Source: Dendrocalamus latiflorus (Eukaryota > Streptophyta > Magnoliopsida > Poales > Poaceae). Taken from it: a stretch of DNA of 64,000 nucleotides. The position numbers and the translations under genes were made by a program. This document shows, piece by piece, positions 43,344 through 54,653 of the stretch; position 1 is the first letter of the stretch; every line of letters begins with the position of its first letter. The stretch spans positions 12,886,626 through 12,950,625 of the forward strand of contig CM029672.1 in NCBI GenBank assembly GCA_017311315.1, in the 5' to 3' direction. Below the pieces are notes generated by a model. It was not told the origin of the DNA and ran no database searches. It was given only the letters and a program-made list of their open reading frames with translations.

Positions 43344-45374
43344 GCCCAGAGATGAACATTTTGTAAATTCTGTGAAAAAAACAACAAAAAAAGGAGTGTC
43401 TGAGTCCGTCAGGCATTAGTTTCCTGAGAGAGAGACCCATTGTTGTGTTGGTATCTGGATGCCATGGCTTGTGTTGTATCAGCAGCTTCAAGAGTACACG
43501 TTGTTTCAAATGCATAGCTTTAGAAGATTTCCGCCAAATCTATTATGTTCTTGTCTTAATTTTGTTCTTCTTGGTGTGGATGAGTCCTTGTGGTGGCACA
43601 AGTAACACTACTAGATTGGTTGAGTTGGTCTAAATGTAGGCTGGTCTCTTTGACGTTCGACTTGGTGGGCCAGGCTGATCTGCGCTTACACGGCCCAATC
43701 TGATGACGCCAATTGGGCTGGGCTTAGGCCCTGGAGCCCACTGTGTTTGGGTTAAAACTTAAAATGCACTTGGACTAAAATTTGGGAATTGCAATACTTT
43801 GTGCGTCCCACGCAAGAGAAAAAAAACCAGACACCCAGCAATCTAGCTATCCTACACTCCTCTGCCTCATACATTCTCCACCACTCGTTCAAGCCGTATC
43901 CTATGAGCCTTTTCATCTCTTTTACTCCCTACTGCTTTTTGACAACTGCTACCTTAGACGAGAGGAGGTATACATTAATCATCCACTTATTCCACACTCT
44001 TCTACCCCATGAGTCTCTCTCAGCTGCTTTGCCCAAGCCACTGCTGCTGAGCTCTTCGGCAAGCTATAGCTAAGCGTCTCTCTCTATCACACGCAAGCAC
44101 ACGAGCTCCTTCCTTCCTTCTCCACGCACGGCAGAGCTCTACTGTCGTTGGGGAGCATGCGCTACCGACATGGCCTCCACAAGAGTGTTGGGCTGAGCCG
44201 AGTCCGCCCACCAGATGTGACCTTCATGAGCACCATCAAGCCCAACAGAGATCCGCTGGTGTTAGCTAGGTGTGGTTTTGATGTCCGTACTCCAACTCTA
44301 TCGAAGGCTACCCGTACTGGTGTTGCCCCTCATGATAGGGCCAACAACATGAACGACGACGAGTCCGTGGCAACGATGAGACGGTGGTGTGATATACTGT
44401 TGTCTTCTCCTCTATACTTATGTTAGTTGTTAGCTTGTTGCAATAGTTAATTGAGTTGTTGTAGACGTTTTCTTTGAATGTTGCATACTGGCATGCCTCC
44501 TCAAATGGTTGTTGCAATTAGATTTACTATTTTATTGCAACCGTCTTTTCATTTGTTATGACAATAGTGTTTTTGTTACATCAATTGTGTCTATTTGTTG
44601 CACGAGAGTTTTTATTTTTGCTGCAATAGGAATTTGTTGATGTTTGCGTTGGAGTTCTTATGTGTTGCATCATGGTGTTCTTTGTGGTTGCAGTTAGTTG
44701 TTAGTTTGTTGCACTACTTTTGTGTTTGTGATTGGTTGTTGCAACCGTGGAGAATTTTTTTCATGTTTATCATATCGATGTTGCGTTTCATGCTTGAGGG
44801 AGGCCATCTACCGCAGCCTCCTCCTCTGAAAAGCAGGAATCCGCGGAGGCCAAAGATCACCACCGGAGATGAGCTTTTTACAATTTTTTGTTGTGCCATA
44901 TTGAACGACCCAAAATCAATCCAACTAAGATCTATCGGGGAAAGGAGGGTACGATGGAAAGGCGGCCAATTGTCCCTCGTAAAATTTACAGTAACAGTGT
45001 GATCATAATATAAACCTGTGGAAGCATAGAGAGAAACACGAAACAAATGTTCTACTATAATATTACCATAAAAATGCAACAAACCAACGGATAGAGTGTG
45101 TCTGTGTGTGGGCCAATTGAGCAGAGAGAGAAACACAAGGATGTGTTGTAGTGTTGTACTACCAACCCAACAAACCAGGAGAGAGTTAGGGTGTGGGCCC
45201 CATGATACAGAGAGACAGAGAGAGACACAAAGGCAGATGTTACGCTCTCGCGTGCGCGCCCACTTCCACGTCGCACCGCATTGCCCGTCTCCGACCTCGT
45301 CCCCACCTCCCCGTCCCACCGCGCCGCCGATCCGCGCGGCTTGCCGGAGACGGCGCCGCCTCCGACCGCCCGGG
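43344..45374. other. Spacer between the CaaX and transporter genes
   Basis: To about 43630 this is probably the 3' UTR of the CaaX gene. From 43780 to 44420 there is moderately GC-rich sequence with an open frame (44148-44426) lacking any recognisable domain. From 44420 to 44760 the motif TTGTTGCAA/TTGCAAC recurs, a pattern seen in dispersed grass repeats. 45240-45374 is GC-rich and likely the promoter and leader of the transporter gene. Confidence 0.5.
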
Positions 45375-48300
45375 ATGGCCTCCGGCAGCCCGGCCGGCCG
45401 TGACTCGTACGACGAGGAGGCCGCCGTTCGCCGCCCTCTCGAGCTCGACGGCCGCGGCGCCGCCTCCGCCTCCTCCGACCACTGGTCTGGTGAGCTCGAA
45501 ATTCTCTCGTACACGGGCGGAACCGCCGAATTGCTGAGGATCTGGTGCGGGATTGCAGTGAGGACTGTTGGAATTGGGGATCTCAATGAGTCGTAGCCCC
45601 ACAGGATGTTTTTCGTGGTAGAAGAGGAGACCGGGTTGAATTGTGAAGAGCGAGTATCGACAGAGAGCGTAATTGACTGTGGATAGCAAGCTCTGACTTC
45701 TGAGTGTTAGGATTGTGGGCGTGTCATTGTTGGTTGGTGCAATGCAGTTGCTGTGTGCAGCTGCAATAAGTAAATTAGGGGGATTTTTTACAGTACATTA
45801 TACTAATAGTAGAAAGATGGTAGAAGAAATGAAATCTAACCATTGATCTGTGAGAGTATTATATATTTTTGTTTTTCAACCTCGGTAAAGGAGCTCCGTA
45901 AAAAATCCCTTTTAACTTAATGTATATATGCATATGGAGAATTTGGAAATTAAAGAGTTATTATTATTATGTGCGATTTATAAACTACTATTTGCATGTT
46001 TATAGAGTTGTGATCTCCAACCCTGTATCTATCCCCTTCTCTCCTATGTCATAGTGAGGATCGTGAATGTGACTTCGTGAGGCTACCATGAATTATTCGA
46101 CACATAGCAAGTCCACACTGCCGCTGTCGCAGATTGACAGGCAACTGCATGCCATCGAGCGATCATGGCCTGGTCGCTAAAACCTGGCCTGAATGCCGTG
46201 GTCACCTTCTTGCGCCATCGCTGCTGCCCACCACCAGTACATGCGGAGGGCCAGCGTCGGTGCCATGCTCGGGTCCTACTGGAGCAACGCCTAATTAAGC
46301 TAGCTCCGGCAAAAATTAATATTATGTCATTTGTCTCATTGACAATTTTATCCCTTTAGAGATTCTACTACTAGTAGTGTGGATGATAGTATAATTAAAT
46401 ACTAACTAATCTGAACCATTGAATCGTAAAGATTAGACAGCTCATATTTATTTTAAGGTATCGTAAAAGAGCTCAAATTAGAGCTAAGTGAGCCTTTCTC
46501 ATGCATCGTTGTGTCTCTGGTCACTATTTACAATTTACAAGTTGTGTCTGATGTGTAGCAAGGAGCAGAGCTAGATAATATGTCAGAAAGGTGGTAGAGT
46601 AATTTCTATTTATACTAATATGTGGAGTGGAAATGTAGAGGGTAGGTGTAATTTCGGAGTTTTGCCCTGTCATGTGCGTTCTTCTCTTTAATGATTACCA
46701 ATGTAAGTTGCTGTTTTAGAGAATTGTCATGTACAATGTATATCACCTAGTACTAATGGCATAACAGTTGCAGTGTATATAAAAAGTTATGTGCCCGATG
46801 CTTCCTCACTTCCCCTGCCCTTGTGTGCACCAGTACCATCTCTATTTTGTATTTCTGTACAGCTTGTAAATAACTATTTGTTGCCAACATGGCACTTTAA
46901 CTGGCTCAAGCTTACCGATTTGCTCCATGCAATTGTATAGAATGCACTTTTTGCTTCTGTTCTTCTGTTGTATGGAGCCATGTTAGAGCTTTTATGTAGA
47001 CGTGGCACATTGGCTGTCAGTCATTTGAGAAAGGTATTGATTTTCTATACTGCAGTTAATAGTGAGTTGATTTTCCTGGGTTTGTAATGTGCAGTGAAAC
47101 TTCAGGATACTTCAGCTTCTGTGTTCTTCATGAAAATTGGGAAGCAGGGTTTTGGCCCTGTGTTTCTAAAAAAGAAACATATGGATTCACTAAGACATTA
47201 ATTCATGGAAGCATAATAATGTCGAAAGTACTGAACATTGCTATCTCTTTCTTTCTAATATTTATATCATAGGGCTGTTTTTATGAGAAATACCATATAC
47301 CTGTTCAAGGAACTGTTCCCATTTGGATATCATTGTGACAAGTAGAAATCATAACAACGTAGTATTGGCATACTACAAACCTTTGAGGTTATGTAACTTA
47401 AGGTTGGATAAGGAGTTCTAGATTAATTTTTTCTTTATTTGAAGTTACAATATCAAGGTTGGAGTAGATGAATGTAGACCATGTGCTTCTATGGCCCCTT
47501 ACAAAGTTATAATTCTAATTTCCAAAACTTTTCATCTTCTCACTAATCTTAAGCGGAAAAAGGGAAAAATAGCAGTGCATATATGGTCAGTCCTAGCTTG
47601 TGCTACATAGGCTAGTTCAGAGTTTCTATTTTGTACTACATTTGTGTGTGCAATTTGCATATTAAAAAATCGCCCCTTGCAACTTTTCTTTCACATTCTC
47701 TCGTTCCCTCATTATATTGACAAAAAATTTCCCCAAAATTGGCCATTGATGATGTGAATAGAAGAATTTGTTTGTTTACCTGCATACTCATTCATCATGG
47801 TACTAATTGTAGGAAATATCATGCCTAGATATCAGGCGGGCTCAACTAAAGGTGATACTAGTAACAGATACTTGGAGGGGTGGCAGAAGAAGCAGTCCAG
47901 TACAGATGATGTGCGCAAGAGCAAGTCCGGATCAAGATACTTCACGGCATTTGGGGTGGACCTGTCCCCTGATAATATGGCAGTTGCCATTGTATATTTT
48001 GTGCAAGGGGTTTTAGGCCTTGCCCGACTTGCTGTGAACTTTTACTTAAAAGATGATCTTCACCTTGATCCAGCTGAGGTATGTGGTGCTCATTCTTTTT
48101 CCCTTCCTCCATATACTGTCTTTATGGTCTTGATATTTAGAGATGTGGTCTTATTACATGCATGCAATAATTTAACTCTTAAACAGTAGGTGTTGATAGA
48201 ATGATAGGTGACTAAGATGATTTCTGTTGTATAGACTGCAGTTATATCTGGTTTCTCATCCTTGCCATGGTTGATCAAGCCCCTCTATGGCTTTGTCAGG

Positions 48301-51300
48301 TCTCACAAAAACTTCTGTATACATTTCTTTCTGTTATTTTTGTACACTTGATGGCACTATGACTCTTCTGCTGTTGCCTTCCAGTGATTCCATCCCACTC
48401 TTTGGATATCGAAGAAGGTCATATCTGATTCTGTCAGGATTCCTTGGAGCACTTTCATGGAGTTTGATGGCCACAGTAGTGAACAGTAAATATGGTGCAG
48501 CGCTCTCTATTCTTCTTGGATCGCTTTCTGTTGCCTTCTCAGATGTTGTAAGTACAAGCTGAATCTTCTACAAGCAAGTTATGTTTGTCAATTTTTTATA
48601 TTGAGTGTTATGTATTTCATCTGTACAGTCTTTAGCATTCATTAAAGTGATGATGAGCTCCAGTTATGTATTGATACTTTGTTGTTTTCGTTTCTAATAG
48701 TCATATTTAGATGCTAAATTTTCATGCAAATTTCTTGACCTAGTTTACATTAATAGTTTTTTTTTTCTGAAGGTGAGAAGTTTGACTTCCTTGTATATTG
48801 TGATCTAAATCCTATTATTTATAACCCCTTGTTTTTTTTGTAAAACTGTGATTATTGTTGGTAACATAATATAACCTTCACTGGCATTATGTTTTTTTCT
48901 TGAGAAAGAGCACAGTGCAAGTTTGCATTCAGCTATCTTGCAAGTCAATTTAACTTTACAAATTAATTCAGGCATAGGATCTTTACCACGTATGAACACT
49001 CAAAAGATTACACACTAAAAACTTCTGCAAAAGAACAAATACTCCATAACTGAATTTTATTTTGACTTATGAATGTTATCTCTGAAGCAAATATCTTCAG
49101 TGTGCCCTCTCTCGGTCTCTCCTGTGTCATGTAAATTGCCACCCATTATGCGATAAGGAAAATACCAATAAGACCAACTGGTTAGGAAACAATAATTGAT
49201 TCATATTAAGAAGTACTTGCTTCTATCGCTCCAAATTTCTATACATACAGACCTTATCTTCCCACATGCTGCAACTGCATCATTGAAGATATTAACAATA
49301 ATCCAATTTTATATTCTATAAAGTATAGGCATCAACAACCCTTAATCAAAATGTTGCTTATAGGCATCCAATTATATCATGCTACAGCACAACCAAAGAA
49401 CAAGTGGTCACAGTCCTCAAAACTATTACAAAAAGGCAAGCTCCCATTTTCCTACTTCCTCGTTACCAAAATTAAGTGGAGGCACATTGGCTATATTTTT
49501 AAGTTAGCTTGAATTGTTCTATTTGATGGTCTTGCAACGTGTACTGAATCTCAGTATCTGAGGGCTTTTATTCTAGCTAGTTTGTGGACTAATAATGCAA
49601 CCCTGTAATTTACACATGACTGCCATTTTTCTTCAGGAAGATAATGGGTACTACTACTCAACAAAAAATTATCTCCGGTTGAATTTTGCACTATAAGATT
49701 GACAATTCATACATATATTTCCTATCTTATTCAAAGTTGTTAATGTTAAGGGTATTGGAGATAGAGTTGTATTAGGATATAGAGTTTGTATTCTATTCCA
49801 TATATGCCTTATCTCTATATGGCATATCCTCTTGTACTCTCCTATATATATGACCCTTTGGGTCTCATATCAATACACACAATATTCATAACATGGTATC
49901 AGAGCTTAGGTTGAAACCCTAACCGATCTACTTCTATTGTTCTTCCGCATCTGCTGCCCCCGGGAGCAGAGATTGATTCTCCCGGGGGTGGCCACTTCTT
50001 CAACGGCCTCTCTGTGTCCACCGTGTGCTCTTGGGGAAGCCGCCGCATGCACCAGCCGCCGGTGGCGCGGCCTCTGAGCCGACCTCCCTGAGCTCTCCTT
50101 CCGCGATGTCGGGCCGGATGCCACCGACTTGGCCGCCGTCTCCCTCCCGAGACTGCCGCCGCCTCAAGAGGAGCCGACGCTCATCGGCTTGCCAAGGACG
50201 CCGCCATCGGTGCCTGCCGCCGCCAGGCCGCCGCGCGAATCCACCGCCTGGATCCGGCCTTCTACGGTCCGGATCCGGCGCCCGAGGCCGCCGAGCCGTC
50301 ATCCGCGCCGATGTCGCCTCGACCGCCGTCGCCAGATCCGGCTCTCCCCCGCTCGACCGGTGGCCGCGCCAGCCTCTGCACTGGCCGCGCCGACCGCCAC
50401 CCCGCCCGGATCCGGGCTCCCCGACGCCGCTTCTCTTTAAAGCCGCCGCCCGGGCTGTCTCCGCCCATGCCGCCGTCGCTCTTGTGGTCGCCGCCGCCGC
50501 TGGATCTCGCCGTCTGGTGGTCGCGCCCGCCTCTGCTCCACTCCGCCCGGTCGCGCCAACCGCCGCCACAGATCCGGCCGTCTTCATCACCCGCGCCCGG
50601 ATCTGTTCATCTCTGACGCCGCCAAGTCCGGATCCGGCCGGATCCGGTCGTCTTCGCTGCCGCCGGCGCCCTCGTCGACTTCACCTCCGTCTCGGATCCA
50701 AGAAGGCCTCCTTCGCACCGCCGCCTCCCGTCGCAGACCGTGCTTGTCGTCGCCTGCTCATGCTCATCGCCGCCGTCTCCGGATTCTTACCGGCTGTCGT
50801 CGTCTCTGGATTCGGCCTCGGCATCCGCTCCTCCCGGCTGCTGCGCACCAGATCCGGCTTGCCGTCGCCTGGAGGCTCCCCCGTCTAGAGCCAGCCGTCG
50901 GTCGTCTCGGCCGGCTGCTTTCACTCGGCTCGCTCGTCACCTCTATCTCCGGAGTGCGTGCTCTCCTTGCCGACGCTAACCTCGAGTGTGGAGATCTTTT
51001 GGGGTGGCGGCTCTCTGTGATGGGGAGATTCGGGTGTGGTGTGTTGCTGAGAAGGAAAAGGCAGAGGAAGGGGTGACGGGAGGAGGAGGCGTGAAGACAG
51101 AAAGGAGGCGTGAAGACAGAGAGGGGAGGAGGTTTTGAGAGAGAGAGAAGGGATTTTTCCTTTGAGTCTTCCGTTGCGTCCATCCAAATCCGTAGTCTTT
51201 AATATTTAGTTCGTCCAAGCCGTACGAGTCTACAAATTTTATTGTCAGTCATAGAAGTGTAGGAATTTTCATTTGCATGGCAGCAGCCGCTACTCTTTTC

Positions 51301-54142
51301 CTTGAGCCGCTGCAGATCGTAGAAGTCTTTATGATGCCGCCGCTTCTCTTTGAGCCGCCGCCCCGAGTTTTTAAGGCCGCCGCGCTTCTGCACCGCGCCT
51401 CCGTTGCGCTTTTTGTGCACTGCTCCGCCGCCGTCTCAGGCTTCGATCTGTGTCGTCATGCTTCTATCTATTCCTCTTCGGCTTGATTTGACAGTTTATT
51501 CAACGACTGCACGCAACGACGACTTTATCACGACTCGGATGTCGGATATTTTTTGTTTTAGTATTAACCCTTTTTTTCAAATGCAATGCTATTGCATACG
51601 CCTTGTATTTGTGGGGGGGTGTTAAGGGTATTGGAGATAGAGTTGTATTAGGACATAGAGTTTGTATTCTATTCCATATATGCCTTATCTCTATATGGCA
51701 TATCCTCTTGTACTCTCCTATATATATGACCCTTTGGGTCTCATATCAATACATACAATATTCATAACAGTTAAATCATTATAGGATCTATCAGGCTCTG
51801 GAACTGAAAACATCTAGCCAAGGATACCATTTTGCATTGAAAATACATCCAAATGAAGTTTACCTTTCAAATAAAAAAAATCACCACCTCGTTTTTATCA
51901 CATGTTGGATGCCTGACAATTTGACATGACTTAGGACAAGGGTACAACGAAATTTATAAATATTGTTGCTTCCTAGATTTGTATCAATAACACAAGTGAA
52001 AAAACTGCAGGTAGTAGATTCTATGGTAGTTGAGCGAGCTCGTGGCGAATCACAGAGTACATCTGGATCTCTCCAGTCACTGTGTTGGGGATCCTCGGCA
52101 TTTGGTGGAATTGTGAGTGCATATTTCAGTGGTTCGCTTGTGGACACATATGGAGTAAGGTTTGTCCCATAGCAATAGCATCCTTGCTACCACTTAAGCT
52201 CTACCTGTTTTGTATGCAGTCCACTGATGAAAGTATTCCTGTAAACGCAGATTTGTCTTTGGTGTTACAGCATTTTTACCCCTGATGACATCTGCTGTTG
52301 CAGCTCTTGTAAATGAACATTGTCTGACTTCTGGGGAACGTGCTATCTCAGTCTCTGGTTCAGGATTCGTTGAGAGCTCTAAGCAGCACATCAGGCAGCT
52401 TTGGACTTCAGTAAAGCAACCTAACATTTTCTTGCCCACCTTGTTTATATTCCTCTGGCAAGCAACACCACAGTCAGATTCCACCATGTTTTTCTTCTTG
52501 TATGTATCAAACTTACAACGATATCAGTCTGCAATGACATCATCTTTATCATGGCTTACATGATTGCTTTTGACTGTTGTGCTGGAGTAGTTGTAAATCC
52601 ATTAACGGCAGCTTTAGAAATTACATCATGTTACTGGATGCTTCCTCTAGCTCATCTTTATTTGGAGTAATTTAATTACCATAGGGTATAACGCATACAA
52701 AAAGGCCAAAAAAAATCAACTTTGCAAATTACAACAAGAAAGTGATGATTATGTCATACTTACCTTATGTACAATACAATTTTTCATTATGAATTGATTT
52801 ATGTATGATTGCTGTTTATCTGTGTGATGTTTTTTAAATGATTGAATTATCATGCCCCCTTACAATTAATTTCAGCACAAATAAGCTTGGGTTCACTCCA
52901 GAATTTCTAGGACGCGTAAAGCTTGTTACCTCTATTGCATCCTTGCTCGGTGTTGGACTTTATAACTATTTTCTGAAGGCAGTTCATCTGAGGAAAATCT
53001 TTCTCGTGACAACCATCATAGGTTCAGCCCTTGGAATGACACAGGTGTTCTTTTTGCTATTTATTTCAGTGAGGGTGCAATTATTTTCCATCTTTAAAAA
53101 CTGAGTATGCTGTATATCTTCAGGTGCTTCTTGTCACTGGGCTTAATAGGCAGTTGGGGATCAGTGATGAATGGTTCTCCATTGGGGATTCGTTAATTAT
53201 CACAGTTCTTGGTCAGGTATGAAACACTACTGCAATTTCTGATTGATGGTAAACTCTTTTACAAGGTTATGCTATTTGGTATATTACATTAACTGGGGTG
53301 CGCGAAAAGATTTGTTCATTGCATAAAAATGCATTGAGCTGTTCATTAACAAATGTTACTGACAGAGTGACATGAAATATAGTTCCTTCATATGCCTGAA
53401 ACTAAGGCTGACCAATTTGAATTTTTCTTGACAAATGATAATGCTCAGGATAACAACCACTCTTGAGGAGAGCATTCTCATCATGTGCCAATCACATTAC
53501 AAACATAGCAGTATTTAGATTTAGGGCCTGTTCTTTTCGGCTGCGGCTTATAGCTGAAATTTTTGAATTTTGGCTGTTTACGGTACAGATTACAGAGAGA
53601 CAGATACTCACTTGCGATTTTGGCTGGTACAGATGTTGGGCTTTTAACGTGTAGATCGTTTAACTTGTAGACCCCATCTTGAGAAAATACTCCGTTTGAA
53701 AGTTAGGTACTGTAGCAAAAGCCAAAAGCCGCCAGCTTTTGACTTAAAGAACATGCCCTTAGATGTCAACATATCTGGCTTAGACCTGTTCTTTAAGGCT
53801 TCCTCCTTCAATTGTCTTCCTTGTATGTAATCTTATGTTGCCCGAATTATGCTGTAGGCTTCATTTATGCCGGTCTTGGTGTTAGCTGCAAAATTGTGCC
53901 CTCCAGGAATGGAAGCAACTTTGTTTGCTACTTTGATGTCCATTTCTAATGCTGGAAGTGTTACTGGTGGTCTGGTCGGTGCTGGTCTAACACGGCTTTT
54001 TGGAGTCACTAGGGACAGCTTTGGAAACTTACCTCTATTGATTGTTGTATGCAATCTCAGTTCCTTGCTGCCCCTGCCTCTTCTAGGTCTCCTTCCGGAG
54101 GAAACAGGCGATGCAGATAATGTAGAAACAAAACACAACTAA
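45375..54142 (+). CDS. Folate-biopterin transporter family protein (nine exons)
   Basis: Exons are 45375-45489, 47813-48078, 48235-48299, 48385-48547, 52011-52159, 52251-52499, 52876-53044, 53124-53216 and 53858-54142. All have GT..AG borders and keep frame, giving 517 residues. The protein belongs to the FBT/BT1 group of major facilitators, with about 12 hydrophobic segments. Landmarks are [76 protein letters not shown] and KLCPPGMEATLFATLMSISN. Plant members carry folates, pterins or possibly other anions; some are plastidial. The short N-terminus (HWSG...) shows no obvious transit peptide, so localisation and substrate are open. Intron 4 holds a 2.0-kb LTR element and intron 8 a MITE. The start ATG lies in a GC-rich exon and opens MASGSPAGRD. 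Confidence 0.9.
49744..51769 (+). mobile_element. Copia-like non-autonomous LTR element in intron 4
   Basis: Two 150-bp LTRs (49744-49893 and 51620-51769) differ at only two positions. The 5-bp duplication GTTAA is perfect (49739-49743 and 51770-51774). The LTR reads TGTTAAGGG ... TTCATAACA. TGGTATCAGAGC at 49894-49905 is the initiator-Met tRNA primer site, and GTGGGGGGGT before 51620 is the polypurine tract. The 1.73-kb interior is GC-rich (Pro/Arg/Ser-coding shadows) and has no gag or pol, so it is a TRIM/SMART/LARD-type derivative inserted in the sense of the transporter gene. Confidence 0.93.
49894..49905 (+). promoter_or_regulatory. Primer-binding site (initiator Met tRNA)
   Basis: TGGTATCAGAGC directly follows the 5' LTR of the intron-4 element and is the standard plant iMet primer site. 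Confidence 0.9.
53524..53758 (+). mobile_element. Tourist/Harbinger-like MITE in transporter intron 8
   Basis: Termini are GGGCCTGTTCTTT and AAAGAACATGCCC. TTA flanks both sides (53521-53523 and 53759-53761), the PIF/Harbinger duplication. Length is 235 bp. The interior is the family reference: CTGTTTACGGTACAGATTAC, GGCTGGTACAGATGTTGG, CTTGAGAAAATACTCCG and AGGTACTGTAGC. It is the best-preserved of the four copies found. Confidence 0.9.
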
Positions 54143-54653
54143 CTAACTGAGGTTTTCTCTTAATGTGTTCCAATTCTCAAGTATGTTACCAAATACAGGT
54201 ACTTTTCTAAAAATTTGTCTAGCTAACAAGTGCATAGACCAGCACCCTGTACGAGTTCAGCAAATCAGCAGGGCAATATGGGACTTACCCTGCATATAGC
54301 TTCAGTTGTCACTGTTATGTAAGAATCAGATCAATGGACTCCAATCCTACCGAATACAGGTACTTTTCTAAAAATTTGTCTAGCTAACAAGTGCAACAAT
54401 ACAATGTTTTAATATTTTCTACGCTCTTTATGTAGCTAATGTAACCCCTTGAAAAAGAGATGGGGGTTGAAAAATTGTAGTTGAACAATGATTCCCCTTA
54501 TGAATTTGAATATGTTATGCAAAAAACTTAAATATTTTTCCCTGTGGGAAGCTGCACTATGGATAGTGTGAACTGTGAAGAAACAGACTTTTGCACAACA
54601 TGACTTGTGATACAGTATCCGATTCTTTGAACGTCATCATTTCAACTTGATGC

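Noticed and set aside
44714..45586. 290-residue minus-strand ORF overlapping transporter exon 1
   Set aside because: It runs antisense to a supported exon and through AT-rich spacer with no recognisable domain.
49894..49910. TGGTATCAGAGC as part of a tRNA gene
   Set aside because: It directly abuts LTR ends and no cloverleaf surrounds it; it is a primer-binding site.
50025..50888. 287-residue Pro/Ser/Arg ORF in transporter intron 4
   Set aside because: It is internal GC-rich DNA of a non-autonomous LTR element, open in several frames, with no domain.
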